Source: Arctopsyche grandis
Taxonomy: Eukaryota; Arthropoda; Insecta; Trichoptera; Hydropsychidae
Reading direction: 5' to 3'
Length of the DNA stretch: 64,000 bases
Assembly: GCF_051622035.1 (NCBI RefSeq)
Contig: NC_135359.1
Location: 31,587,501 to 31,651,500 of the forward strand
Shown: positions 35,590 through 50,275 of the stretch, piece by piece
Numbering within the stretch: position 1 is the stretch's first letter
Layout of the letters: each line of letters begins with the position of its first letter
Notes under the pieces: generated by a model
The model's input: the letters and a program-made list of their open reading frames with translations, nothing else
Databases searched by the model: none
What the model was told of the DNA's origin: nothing
Program-made: the position numbers and the translations under genes

Positions 35590-35885
35590 AGAACATTTAA
35601 TATCTCACACCGGGGAAAAGCCTTACAAGTGTGAAATTTGTCTAAAATCACTTACTCAAAAACCTAGCCTTGACAAACATAAAAAATTGCATGCTGGGAT
35701 AAAACCACACAAATGTGACATTTGTTTATAATCATTTATCCGAAAAGATAAACTTGTGACACATTTAATATCTCACCCCGGTGAAAAGCCTTACAAGTGT
35801 GAAATTTGTTTAAAATTATTTACTCGAAAATCTATCCTCTGGTCACATAATAAATTACATACTGGGATGAATATAAAAAAAATTG
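35590..35885 (+). pseudogene. Zinc-finger array fragment
   Basis: About three C2H2 units of the same family, with an in-frame stop (TGTTTATAA), no ZAD and no start. The end is the same CTCTGGTCACATAATAAATT as in copies 2, 3 and 5. Confidence 0.8.
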
Positions 35886-36127
35886 TTATTATATAAATAC
35901 TGCTATTATTCTTACATTTTGGCTGCATGCGTGCCATGATGTTTTTGGTGCCCCCTTCTCATGTTATTTCAGCTCATTTAAATAATTTTAAGAGAAATGA
36001 TAATTGAAAATTAAATGCACAGATCTATTATCTGGCTTACTTGTTTTATTTATTTTAAATGTAATAATTTTTATTTATTGGATGAAATTGTGGTAATTAT
36101 GATAAACATACTTCATCATCGTAAGCC

Positions 36128-36290
36128 AGGGGTCAAAGTGCTCTAAAATTGTGGCAATTTCAACAGACGGGGCGAAACGTATGACCGGCGTAAGAAAAGG
36201 GTTTGTTGCCATTTTGAAAGGAAAAATTAGTCATGAGGTAGTTGCTTACCATTGCGTAGTTCATCAAGAAGCGCTTATTAACCTACGGAA
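36128..36290 (+). pseudogene. hAT transposase fragment
   Basis: Reads VAISTDGAKRMTGVRKGFVA followed by YHCVVHQEAL, the catalytic-core pattern of GTF2IRD2/ZBED-type hAT transposases (T-D-G-A ... H-C-x-x-H). It is cut by LINE sequence at about 36290. Confidence 0.75.
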
Positions 36291-36510
36291 TACAACTCTG
36301 GGGCTCCGCTAGCAGTTCCAACATTTATATCCTACAACGGTTCCAGAACAAAACCTTGCGAACAATAACTCGAGCCCCGTGTTTCACAAAAAATACTGAG
36401 ATTTGCGAAACTTAATTTCGATTATAGGAAGCGTCTTGCGTGCCACCCAAATCCTTTGGCGTATGGTGTGCTAAAGGAGAAATCAATGAAAAGATTTAAA
36501 AGAACAGCCT
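36285..36510 (+). pseudogene. Jockey-type LINE C-terminal fragment
   Basis: Encodes QLWGSASSSNIYILQRFQNK and, in other frames, a distal motif of Jockey ORF2 (RKRLACHPNPLA). It resembles 42420-42660 but is shifted in frame. Confidence 0.7.
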
Positions 36511-37124
36511 TTGATAAATAATAATTAAATCCACACGATGAAGCAATAACACTGTTCAACACGAAAAATGTTTCAGAGTGTGGATTTAATTATAGATCTA
36601 TGCCCAGTGAACACGAATCTGGTAATAAAAAGTGTTGATTGGCTCGAGATTCGGAGATATATGTGTTTTTTAAATCGCGCGATTTTTCTATATCTTGGTG
36701 TTGTTCGGTCGATTTCTCAAAATATGTTAATTTTCTGTTCAAATTGAATATTGGAATCTGCATTCGGGTATTTTATCTTTCATTTGTAGTACTTTTCATC
36801 TTTCAAATCTCTCTAAGTAGTCGTCCAGTTCAAATCAAAAGTCAAAATTACGTATTTTCACTTGGGATTTTTTCCCACTGTTAATACTATATTATATTGA
36901 GTATTTTCTATTGAAACATGTTTATTAGGACAGTGTTCTGGCCACACTATTTTTTGATTTCGTTTAAAAGGGTTAATTGGATGTGTGGTGAATTTTAAAC
37001 CGGTAAAATTGTGAGGAAAAATTTCGTATTACAAATTTGTGTTGTGCGCGCTGCATCATTGCACGCTGTATGCAATGTGCGTCATTGTATACAACGATAT
37101 AGTGGTCACAAACTTCCTTCCCTT

Positions 37125-38340
37125 TAAAATATGGGCCCTCAGTAAAAGTAAATAACTTTTTAACTATTTATAGGATATTGCAACTTTGGGACCTAAAGTT
37201 TGGGTATTTCAACAAAACAAATTTCTTACGATATACACAAACAACTAATACCTGCTTAAAACAGCCCAAGGATCGGTTAACTTTTTTTATTAGGCTCGAA
37301 TCGTGTAAGTTTCAAAATTTGCGTGGGCCCATTTCCAACGTCAATATTATGTATATACCAATACCTATATAACAACTAACTACTGAAATATAAATGGGAA
37401 TAAACAAATTTTCGTGAATAATATAAACAGAATTGCTTAAAACAATTTTGATAAGACGATTCATCATCAAACAGCGATTTAAATTTACTCCATACTTTCA
37501 AAATAACATTTGATTATACTTCGATGATATAGTAAGATTTAAATACACAATTTTAAACAGTTTCCGAATATAAAATCTATTCCTAATCTAGACACATCCA
37601 TGTAAATAGAAATATAGGATAGGGGCCCCCTCCCCAAAATCCCGATTTTCGATTAACATTAATTGAAAATATTATGCATTTTTTTCAGGGACGTAATTCG
37701 GGGGGGCCATAGGGGGGTACTCGCTCCCCTAAATTAAGGAATAGTGTGAATTTAGAAAATATTATGAATTTAATGATTAATGAGATACTATGGATCTATG
37801 AATGCTACGTTTATTTCTTATGTACATATGTTATTTTTGGGTAACTAATAAAATAATCGCTGTTATGTGCTTTGAAGAAAAACAAAACAAAAATTTATCT
37901 ATTGTTATTACGTACTTACATATGTACATAGATAAAGTGAAAAGACAGTTGGTAGAAATCAAGTTAATTGATAGTTTTTTGATGACTCAGTTTGATGGTC
38001 GATTAATGTTGACCATGTGAAGATTTGTGGAAAAAATGTTTCGCCTGTGGCGCTTTTTTCTCTTTTTACATAATATTTTTTTATAATTACTTTTTCAAAA
38101 ATAAGTTAAAATTTTTCATATTTTATAACTCAATAAGGTAAAGGATATTTTCCATTTTTATTCCGATATAAAAAAGATTTTTTGAAAAAAAATTCAATTT
38201 GACCAATCTTTGCCTGCCCCCCCCCCCAAGAAAAAGCTGAAATGACGTCCCTGATTGTTTTCTACCGAAAGTAAAAGCCGCTTTTATGCCGCATTCTATT
38301 TACCCAGGACAAGGGTTAAAACGAAATATATGAAACGAAG
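37125..38340. mobile_element. Inverted, truncated copy of the hAT-like element
   Basis: Reverse-complement homology to about 24240-25545, including the nested MITE. Both terminal inverted repeats are missing. Confidence 0.75.
37686..38253. mobile_element. Nested hAT-like MITE, inverted copy
   Basis: Ends CAGGGACGTAATTCGG and GAAATGACGTCCCTG; flanked by ATTTTTTT (37678-37685) and ATTGTTTT (38254-38261). Confidence 0.8.
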
Positions 38341-38523
38341 AGGTCAATTTCACCAGAAATCCTGTTCCTGAAAAGCAGATATATCGCTCTAGATATAGGA
38401 GCCGTTGACAACATATTTGTGTCTATAATATTAAGATATATAAAAAACTCAAGTAAAAAAAAATAAATGTATATAAAAAACTTAAGTAAAAAAACTCAAG
38501 TAACAAAATAAATGTATAAAAAA

Positions 38524-39415
38524 AATAATTTTATTTATTTTATTTATTTAATAGTTTTGGACCATTGTGGCATTACAAGAAGAACCCAATGCGCCACAAT
38601 GGCCTACATTTGAAAAAGATATAAAAACATGATATAAAAACAAGTAAACTGTAAATAAAGGAAAAAAGCAAAAGCAGAAAACATAATAAAATAAAATAAT
38701 AAAAAAAAGTAACAAAAGGAAAATAATACATCATTCAGAGAGAAAAAAAAATAACAAGAGTGTAAAAATTAAAAATAAAATCCATAAATCCCATTCTTTG
38801 TTTACACTGAGCAAAATTAAAATAGTATATAAAAATGTACAAAGGAGAAAGAAAAAGTGAAATAAAATAAAACAAAATATGAATAAAAAATAAAATCACA
38901 GCGAGGCCCAAATGGAAGAGAGTAGATTAAGATTCAACTCATTCATCACATTCAAATTAAGAAAGTAATGATGAGCGCAGGTTACCAGATAAATATGTTA
39001 AGATATCATCCGATAATCTACGCTCCCCAAGGTGGAAAATATCACATTCAGGGACAGCAGCAACGATTTCATTGAGAAGTCGAATAGCTCTTGGAATAGG
39101 AGCCATTCGAAAAAGAACTGTGCGAGCAGCAGGTACAACCATCAAATGATGATGTCTACCACGCACATAATTATAAGGGACATAAAGTCCCAACTGTTCC
39201 AGCAACAACGGGCATGACGTATTACTACGCAATAGCTGGAGAACGAAACGAATTAACGAGAAGTTTCTCCGAAGTTCAAGGGAATTATACCCAAGCATGC
39301 CCAAAAGGAAAGGAGTAGGATAGAGATATGGGTAATACCCATATTCTTTCTTATAAAGAAAACGAAGAAATGCTTTTTGCTTTCTTCTTTAATGAACTAA
39401 TATATAAAAAATACA
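38524..39415 (-). mobile_element. LINE 3' end with C-terminal ORF2 remnant
   Basis: The minus-strand frame 38957-39304 continues upstream to about 39370. It encodes LGMLGYNSLELRRNFSLIRF and CDIFHLGERRLSDDI, the C-terminal pattern of Jockey/I/CR1-type ORF2 proteins. The 3' region is A-rich and ends in a stem-forming segment (CATTGTGGCGCATTGGG ... CCACAATGG) and an ATTTATTTA tail. 5'-truncated, as usual for LINE copies. Confidence 0.75.
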
Positions 39416-39524
39416 TTAGTAAAAAAACTATATTAAAAAAACCTCAAGTAAAATAAATGTATATAACCAAATAATAAAATTATTAAAATAAAAAGGCAAT
39501 TTAATCAATATTTCAACAACAAAT

Positions 39525-39620
39525 GTACAAATGTGTGGGATTAAAATTTCAATCAAAATGATTTCAATGATTGGGGTTTCAATCAAAAAGATATCAATGA
39601 TTGGGGTTTCAATCAAAATT
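39525..39620. repeat. Minisatellite, ~35-bp unit
   Basis: GATTGGGGTTTCAATCAAAA recurs three times with an AAGATATCAAT-type spacer. Confidence 0.8.
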
Positions 39621-39807
39621 ATGATCCCGGCTTAAACTAATGTAATTAAATATATTACTAAGAGGTATGGGCCGCCTTGGTATGTACATATGTGATGATC
39701 TAAATTTGTACTGGTCGTACCCAACATTTCTCTGGTATGACCAGTACAAATTTAGACCAAAAAAAAGAGCACGGCATCTGTTGGTGTCAGAGTAAAATAC
39801 AGGCACG

Positions 39808-42010
<2,203 letters not shown>

Positions 42011-42012
42011 CA

Positions 42013-42660
42013 GTAGCAACGTACGCCGATGACACAGCATTCCTAACAAGTAGTAGCGACCCCACGCTCGCATCAGAAGTGCTACAGGATCAATTAAATA
42101 GCTTCCAAGAGTGGATGAAAAAATGGCGAGTGAAGGCTAGCACTGGCAAATCTGTTCATGTCACATTCACACTTCGACGAGGGAACTGCCCAGTAGTCGG
42201 ACTGAAAAACGATGAACTGACTGAAAGTACCGCAGCAAAATACCTGGGTTTCACCATTGACAGGAGACTGACATGGAAAGATCACATCAAAAATAAAAGA
42301 ACTCACCCAGCGGCTACACAAAATGAACTGGTTGATAGGAAGAAAATCCAGTCTAACATTAGAGAATAAAATTTTAGTATATAAGTCAATCCTAAAGCCA
42401 GTCTGGACATATGGTATCCAACTATGGGGAACGAGTAGTAACTCTAACGTGGAAATCTTACAACGATTCCAAAATAAAGCCCTTAGAATAATAACAAATG
42501 CCCCATGGTTTGCGAGAAACACTGAAATTCATCAACATGTATCTATACCATCAATTAAAACGGAAATAGAAAGTTATACAAAAAACTACAAGCGTAGACT
42601 CGAAACCCACTCAAACGAGCTGGCAAAAGCTCTTATAAAGTCTAGTGCAAAAGACACTAG
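42013..42660 (+). pseudogene. Jockey-type ORF2 C-terminal remnant
   Basis: YADDTAFLTSS, then YLGFTIDRRLTWKDHI, then a frameshift near 42300, then VWTYGIQLWGTSSNSNVEIL and ALRIITNAPWFARN. These are the thumb and C-terminal motifs of Jockey-clade reverse transcriptases. The last codons and the stop lie beyond the hAT element, at 47060-47085. Confidence 0.85.
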
Positions 42661-43458
42661 ACCAGGCCTGGGCAAACCGCGGGCCGCATGCGGCCTGCCA
42701 CGCAATTCCATGCGGCCCCCGCAATTATTTCCAAATTACTTATTTATTTAAATTGTGTTTATTAATTTTTTTTAATATATCTTTGAAGTTATTATAATAC
42801 AATTCCATGTATTATAATGTATCCGTGAGTATAATTTATTATAATGCAATCACATTTATCGACTTGTGACTTGTCACGGGGTTGGGTTGTGTGCAGATAG
42901 TCTTATCTGCAATGCGTGCGATTCGAATTAGCGCGGTAAATCCTACGAAGTGGGCTATTTTTTACCAAAATTCATGGTAATTCCATTGTGAACCATCCAT
43001 TCGCCAGATGTTTAATCATAAAAATAATTCCTAAGCCTTTTTTGACCATTTTGTGAGTATCTTTCGATTGGCCAACACGGGTAGTGATTTCGTGCTACTT
43101 TGCAAATAAATAACTTCCTTTACGTCTTCAAGGTATTTCCAATTTTTTTTAATTATATTGTATATATCCTAGACTCTAGGTATAATTATATATAATAGAT
43201 ATAATTCTCTAGGACCTAGAGAATTATAGATAATCTTATTATTTCCGGAGAAATTGTTAGATAATTATTTAGAAAACCATAATATTTCTGACAATTCTTG
43301 TGCCTCTATGAAATATTACTCCAATATAATCAATTAAATAATCTTCAATATCAAATAATCTTCCTAATGATCAATTAGAATCAACTTAACACAACATCAC
43401 AAAATACTGTAGTCATTTTTACTCTGTAATAATTTTAGTACTTTATCTTATCTTTTAG

Positions 43459-46400
43459 AATGAATAAAAAACGAAGAATTGAAGAAAAACGTCGCATGTT
43501 TAATAAAGAATGGAATAAAAAAAAATTTTTTCGTGAAAAATAAGGCTTTTTGTCTTATTTGCCAGGAAAGCGTTTCTGTTTTAAAAGAATACAACATAAA
43601 AAGACATTTTACTACTAAACATTGTGAATTTGTTGCAAATCTAGCCGAAGATTCGATCCTGATGACCTGATTATAATTTAATTGCACTTCATTGTATTAT
43701 ACATCAGGAAGTCTTGTGCAAAAACGTATTAAAAGTTGATCACGTAACATCACGTGTTATTAAGCTTGTCAATTTAATCCGATCAAGTGGACTGAAACAC
43801 ACAATTTATCAGCTTTCTTGAAGATCTTGATGCAGAGTACACAGATATTCCTTTTCACAGCCAAATTCAATGGTTAAGTTTAGGGAAAGTACTTCAGAGT
43901 GTGGATATTAAAGGATGATATCATTTTATTTTTATAAATGAAACATATAACTGGTTTTCCTGAATTCACTAACAATGACTGACTTTGTGATTTTGCTTTT
44001 AATTTGGACATCATAACACACCTGAACACTTTCAACTGCATTTTACAGGGTAAAAATGTATATGCTCACGATTCGATAAAAAGCTTGAATGCATTTAATT
44101 TAAAACTCCAACTGTTTCGACGTCAAATATTAATTAAGAAACTGGATCACTTCCCAACACTGAAATCATTAAATATTGATGAAAGTAAAATTCAAAAATA
44201 CGGATACACAATCAAAGCTTTAAGCGACGATTTTTCAAGTAGATTTAGTGACTTCCGAGTAATTGAAAACAGCCTAGCAACAATCCGTGATCCGTTTTTA
44301 GCAAATGTTGACAACATTCCGAGTGAACTACAACTGGAAATTTTAGATTTACAGTGCGATACAGATCTGAAAGATTTATACCGCCGTGAAGAAACATGGA
44401 AATCCCCAATGGACTGTCCTGATAATATTGTGCGAAACCAAATTGACTTTATTTTGATAAACAGTAGATTTAAAAATAGTATAAAATCGGTGAAAACCTA
44501 CCCTGGTGCAGACGTGGCATCCGATCATAATCTACTTTGTGGGAAATTGAAGATAAGACTGAAAAAGATTTTAAGAGCATCAAAACCTAAACCAAGATTG
44601 GATTTAGAGCTGCTTAAAAATCTTACGATCCACGAACAATTTACAAAAGATCTCAATAAAAATTTTAAACAAAAATGTATTGAAGAAAATAGTAATGTAA
44701 ACTTAAAGTGGGAAGGTATGAAATCAGCAATGACCCAATCTGGGAAAAAGTTTCTTGAAACAAATCAAATAATTAATAAAAAACAACCTTGGATGACGGA
44801 TGAAATTATACATTTAATGGAAGAACGTAGAAAACACAAACATAATAATCCAACACAATATAAAAATATTCACCGCCAAATTCAAAGGAAAATTAAAGAA
44901 ATCAAAGAAAAATTAAAGAAATCAAAGAAAAATGGATGGAAAATAAATGTAACGAAATTGAAAAATTACAAGAAAAACACGACGAATTTAACATACATAA
45001 AAAACTAAAAGAAGCAACAGGATCATTCAGAAAAAAAGATTTCATACTCCCTAGGAATAAAAATGGAAAAATCATTTTATGTAAATATGGATGAGAAGAA
45101 ATCAGAATGGACCGAGTACACAAAATTGCTCTTTAAAGACAATAGAGAAACTGAAGGGCATATTGAAGATTCAGAAACGGGACCATATATATTGAAATCC
45201 GAAGTGGAACATGCTATAAAACTAGCAAAGAGTCGGAAAGCTACTGGACCAGATCTGATTCCTGCCGAATTTCTCAAGTTATTGGACGACGATAACATCT
45301 AACAAAACTCTTCAATAAAATATATTTATCAGGCGAAGTACCTAGCGATTGGTTACAATCCATATTTATCCCATTGCCCAAAAAGAGTAACGCGAGGACG
45401 TGTAGCGACTTCAGAATAATTAGCCTAATGAGTCACACATTGAAGATCCTACTAAAGATAATACAGGGCAGAATTTACTCACGGTGTGAAGAGGCGATTA
45501 GCAGAGAGCAGTTTGGGTTCAGACAAGGCTTGGGTACCCGAGAGGTCCTTTTCTGTATGAAAACACTACTCCAAAGATGCAGAGAAGTCCGTAAACCTGA
45601 TGATCAATTCACTGATGAGATTCCTATAGAACGGGGCGTCAGGCAAGGATGCATCCTATCACCTACTCTTTTTAACACCTACACCGAATCCATCTTCCAC
45701 GATGCTCTCCAAGAGGCGGAGGGCATCAAGGTGGGCGGCGAGACGATCACCAATATAAGATATGCTGATGACACGGCACTAGTCGCTGAAAATTTAGCAG
45801 ACCTGCAAAGATCTCTAGACCGTGTATATCAAGAAAGCAATCGAAGAGGTCTGCGCATAAATCTAAAGAAGACAAAATTTATGATAGTGGATAGAATGCA
45901 AACAGACACCGGGAATCTAACCTTGGATGGAGAGGTGATAGAAAGAGTAAAAAGATTCAAATACCTGGGTACCTGGCTGAATGAAGAGATGGACCCAGAT
46001 GAAGATTTAAGAATCCGCATCGAGATGGCTAGAACAGCATTTGTAAAAATGAAGGCGGCGCTTACAAACAAGCATCTCAATCTTCATACGCGGTTGAGAT
46101 TCGCGAAGAGCTACGTCTGGACAGTATTACTTCACGGATGTGAGACGTGGACTCTGAAAACCAAGATGATCAGCCGCATTGAAGCTTTTGAGATGTGGGT
46201 CTATAGGCGTATGCTGAAGATTCCGTGGACCAAAAAGATATCAAACGAAGCTGTCCTCGGCATGATGGGGAGAGGCAGGGAACTTGTTTCTGTCATCAAG
46301 CGGAGAAAGATGGAGTACCTCGGACACATGATACGGGGTCAAAATACGAATTTCTCCGTTTGATAACCATGGGCAAAATAGAAGGAAAAAAATGGATTGG

Positions 46401-46813
46401 CAGGAAAAAGTTATCTTGGCTTCGAAACATGCGCATGTGGACCGATATGAGCGCCGAAGAGCTGTTCCGAGCCGCTGAAGACCGATACGGATATATTCAA
46501 ATAATCGACGAGGTGGTCGCCAACGTCCGGATGCGGACAAGGCATTAACAAGAAGAAGAAGAAGAAATCTGCACATTTTATAATTCCCTGAATTCTGAAA
46601 GATTCGAAAAAATTAAAGGCTGCGAGAAAAATGTTGGTCATTGTCGGATCGACATATATATGTGAGCAGACATTTTCCGTAATGAATTTAAATAAAAGCT
46701 CCTTAAGATCAAGCATTACAGATCAACACTTACAGGCAGTTTCTACTACCAAATTTAAACCTGATATACAGAAAATGTCGAAAGAAATTAAACAACTTAA
46801 TTATTCTCATTAA
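43459..46813 (+). pseudogene. hAT transposase (GTF2IRD2-like), broken
   Basis: Pieces in order: a BED-like zinc finger (AFCLICQESVSVLKEYNIKR ... HFTTKHCEF, about 43545-43635); SQIQWLSLGKVLQSVD (about 43860-43910), the L-S-x-G-K-V region; FNCILQGKNVYAHDSIKSLN (about 44030-44095); and, after the LINE, STYICEQTFSVMN (about 46650-46690), the hATC dimerisation motif. Several stops and frameshifts lie between. Catalytic core sequence upstream of 43860 is partly missing. Confidence 0.8.
44385..46565 (+). mobile_element. RTE-like LINE fragment inside the hAT element
   Basis: Begins in the endonuclease C-terminus (RNQIDFILINSRF, then ASDHNLL), continues through the linker and the reverse transcriptase (SRKATGPDLIPAEFLKLL; GVRQGCILSPTLFNTY; NIRYADDTALVAE) to a C-terminal MWVYRRMLKIPWT motif, and ends in (GAA)n at 46550-46567. 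The segment that should carry motif A is deleted near 45605. Frames break near 45300 and 46335. The target duplication could not be fixed. Confidence 0.8.
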
Positions 46814-46882
46814 AATTTTAACCTTAATAATTTGTTTTATTGTAGTTATTGTAGTACACACTCTCACACACACATACACACG

Positions 46883-46985
<103 letters not shown>

Positions 46986-47339
46986 ATATGCGGCCCGCCG
47001 ACTCATATAAAATATCGAATTTGGCCTTTCAGTAAAAAAGCCCAGACCTGCACTAGACTAAAGCGCCGCAGAGTGCTCGAGTAATGGATAAAAAGCTGGC
47101 AATTAATGAATTGCCAAATCTTCTGATAAATAAATTGTTATAAAATCTGCTTATGACCGACGCAATCGACCGACCGGTCGATTGCAAATATCTTAAATAA
47201 AAAAAAAATATATATTTTATAGATAAATATAGTAAACCCAACAAAATTTTTTTTATCACTTCGAATAAAAATAATAATGCGTTAAATGTTTCAAAATTTA
47301 ATCTCGCCCTTAATTTTATTTTTATTATTCCTGCTGTGG

Positions 47340-48044
47340 ATAGGGTTGCCAGATGATAATTTGATAAAGGAGGGCAGATAGGTCTAAAAAGGAGGATTTT
47401 CTGTAAAAAAGGAGGACATTCAGAAATTAAACGAATTTTTTATATTATTTTACTTTATTTTAATCATATTTAGCTGAGCTGCCAATTTTGGAAAGAAGTT
47501 CTTGGGTTTTTAACAAATAATTATAAAAATCTTCACATGGCATGTTTTTAAAGTTGTATTGAGTAAGAATTAAAGATTTAACTGACTGCACACTTGGTCT
47601 ATTCCTCTCTTTGCTCCACTGAGTATTAATCAGTGAAAAAACTCTTTCCACATTTGCGTTATGTGCGCTTATACAAAATAAAACTCGCAGATCTTGAGCA
47701 GTTCTGAGAAATATTCAATGTTTTTAACACTTTTGAAGTAGATGTCCACTGCTCGTGCAACTTCAAATCATAATATGCTTCATCTTCATCTGATTTTGAT
47801 TTAAGAAATGAAATCAAGTTACAAAATTGATCGTGTAGCTTAACATCGTCAATCTCTACACCTCTGATGCTCAAGAACTCAATGCATGAAACTAAATCAT
47901 CATGCCCTGCCCCCTTTTTCGCCTCCTGCCAGTCCCGCCCGATGTTTAGCAAAAAGGAGGACTTACAGTAGGTAAGGGAGGACGGAAGGACAAAACATGG
48001 AAAAGGAGGACATGTACTCCTTTTGGATACCATCTGGCAGGAGA
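47340..48044 (-). mobile_element. hAT-like element with C-terminal transposase remnant
   Basis: Ends AGGGTTGCCAGATGATA and, inverted, TGCCAGATGGTA. The minus strand encodes ERVFSLINTQWSKERNR and, upstream in a shifted frame, TLNISQNCSRSASFILYKR, the hATC region. GGAGGA-rich subterminal repeats lie on both sides. Non-autonomous. Confidence 0.7.
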
Positions 48045-48080
48045 ACACTCTTTCAGTAGCAGTTGACGTTGGCTTAATTG
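48040..48080 (-). pseudogene. Small hATC fragment interrupted by the previous element
   Basis: Minus-strand KPTSTATERVFS, the hATC signature of another hAT subfamily, running directly into the end of the element at 47340-48044. This suggests insertion of one hAT into another. Confidence 0.5.
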
Positions 48081-48084
48081 TCAA

Positions 48085-48635
48085 TAAGGTTTTTAGAAGT
48101 TATCCAAGTATATTTAAAAGAAAAGAAAAGAAGTTATCTTAGTATATTTTTTTAACCTTTTGGAATTATCTTGGAATTTGAAAAACGTACTTCTATAATG
48201 TGTATCAATCTATTTAATTTGAGAAAATATATCCGGATCGATAACGTGTCACTACGAACTCCAAAACACAACTGAAGTTCAAAACAACGCAAATGAAACG
48301 AAATATTTCTGCTTATCCATAAAAATAAACGCATTAAGTTCTCTTTCGTAAAATACATAAGTTCAATTTATAAAGCGAGGAATTCCAATGTCAAGTTCCA
48401 TGGATCCATTGCACTGAGGTGATAAAATGATTCGAGTCGACGACTAATACGCCTTTCCCACAATACCCAGTTGCGTTACACATTTCGAGTTAAAAATAAA
48501 ATTGTATTATGTTAAAAAGAATTCTAAATTTGTAAAATATTTTATTAAAATTTCATTAAAAAAATTCATTTCATAAAATATTATTCGAATATTCAAATAT
48601 TCGAATAACGCATAGTTCGCATAGTACGCATTAGT
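48085..48635. other. AT-rich spacer, nothing recognised
   Basis: No supported feature. Confidence 0.5.
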
Positions 48636-48639
48636 ACGC

Positions 48640-49160
48640 GGGACAGGTGTGTTGATCGTGTCCCGGTCTAAGAAAACACCGGTTGTGTTTGTAAGAGGAT
48701 TTTTTACTTTTGTTCAATTGTTACAATAGTTATTGTATGTACGAAGAGGTTGAGCTTCGGAGAAGTGAGCTGGTTGAACTCCAGAGGTTCACTCTGGTGT
48801 TTGGAGCCGGTGCGTCGCTTCATATACGTTCTGGCTTGAAGCGTGCCGTGTGCAGATGCTTTGTCTAACGACGCCGACCTCAGCTATACCGAGCACGCGC
48901 CTCGTAAATAGGTCAACACACGCCGAAAACAGGTCAACACGTGCCCTGAGAACAAAGACATCTCTGCACACAACACGTGTCCTGTAAACGTATATAGAGC
49001 GCTACAGCAGCCCCAGACACCAGAGTGAATCTCTGGAGTTCAACCAGATCGCATCTCCGAAGCTCAACCTCTTCGTACATACAATAACCATTGTATCAAT
49101 TGAACGAAAATAAACGATCCTCTTTCAAACTCAACTGAATTTCCATAGGCCGGGAAACGG
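48640..49160. repeat. Head-to-head inverted LTR pair
   Basis: 48640-48862 and about 48955-49160 are inverted copies carrying GAAGAGGTTGAGCTTCGGAG and its complement, with AATAAACGATCCTC at the outer edge of the right arm. The pair belongs to the LTR family at 49383. Confidence 0.7.
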
Positions 49161-49382
49161 TCGAAACCTTTCAGTGAAAGGTTTTGACCGTTTTATTTAA
49201 AATTATTGATTGCGTTAAATTTTGCGGTAAATTTGAAATGCCAATGAGGGGACACGATGAAACAGATAATTCAAAAAATCCAGGAGTTTTTCGGGGGCTT
49301 CTAGAATATTCACAAAATTTCGACGATTTGTAGGCATATAGTACAACTGAAATGATCTCATCAGGTCACTGCGACACATATC

Positions 49383-49791
49383 TAGGAAAGTCATTAACGC
49401 ATGGCACACGCTCGCCTCGTCAAAAGGTCGACACGTGTTTCTTTACACGTGTCTTGGAAACAAAGGAAGAACTCACTGAACCCATAAAAACCACGAACTA
49501 CGTCCAGGCGTATGAACCCATAAAACTCTCGTCCTGAGAACACGTGCCCTGGAGAACAAAGAGATCTTTTGCACACGCCACGCTTAGAACTTCCATATAT
49601 AAAGCAACGCAGCAACCCCCACCGGCAGAGTGAGCCTCTAGAGTTCAACTAGATCACATCTCTGAAGAAACCTCTTCGTACATACAATAACCATTGTACC
49701 AATTGAACGCAAATAAACGATCCTCTTTCAAACTACACAACACGTGTTTCGTTAGACCGGGATACGGTCAACATACCTTCCCTGTCTTACA
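49383..49791 (+). mobile_element. Gypsy-like LTR followed by repeated primer-binding-site-like motifs
   Basis: TATA-like ATATATAAAG at about 49596, AATAAACGATCCTC at about 49710 and the end CTTACA at about 49791, followed by TGGTGACC at 49793, 49813, 49872 and 49908. No internal coding region follows; hAT sequence begins by 49930. Confidence 0.65.
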
Positions 49792-49929
49792 ATGGTGACC
49801 CCTGTTTTACACTGGTGACCCCCTCAACGAACTTCGCAACTTCGCAACAGCCAGCACTACCTGTCTTACACTGGTGACCGCCGACTACTAAATTGGCGAT
49901 CTTACACTGGTGACCCCTGTTCTTACAGA

Positions 49930-50275
49930 TTCTTTAACGAAACATTTTCAAACTTCTTCGGTTTTTAAAGGGACATCAAAAACTATTCAAAATGAACTTT
50001 TAGATTGTATTTTGAACGTGTGTAGGGAACAAATAAGTGCTGAAATAAAAAAAAGCAACTTATCTAGCTGTTATGGCAGATGAAACAACCGATGTATCGA
50101 TGCATTGTCAACAGGTTAATGTTTTTCGTTACGAATTAGGGGGCTAAGTTTTTGAAAGGTTTTGGGGTTTTTTTAATCCGCGTCGCGAAACCAGCAAGCA
50201 CGAATTTTTTTTAGCAATCTTACTGGAGTACCAGCGTATTTTTCGAAATCTTCATCGCGTTTGGACGCACCCTTT
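49930..50275 (+). pseudogene. hAT (ZMYM/TTF-type) transposase fragment
   Basis: FKGTSKTIQNELLDC and, one frame on, MADETTDVSMHCQQVNVF, the N-terminal catalytic Asp region of ZMYM1-like hAT transposases; multiple frameshifts. Confidence 0.65.

Larger units (their letters stand above)
35240..36690. repeat. Direct ~100-bp repeats flanking mixed debris
   Basis: 35240-35340 and 36595-36690 share TGCCCAGTGAACACGAATC and GTTGATTGGCTCGAGATT. Between them lie a zinc-finger fragment, a hAT fragment and a Jockey fragment. The repeats may mark a duplicated target block or remnants of an element. Confidence 0.45.
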
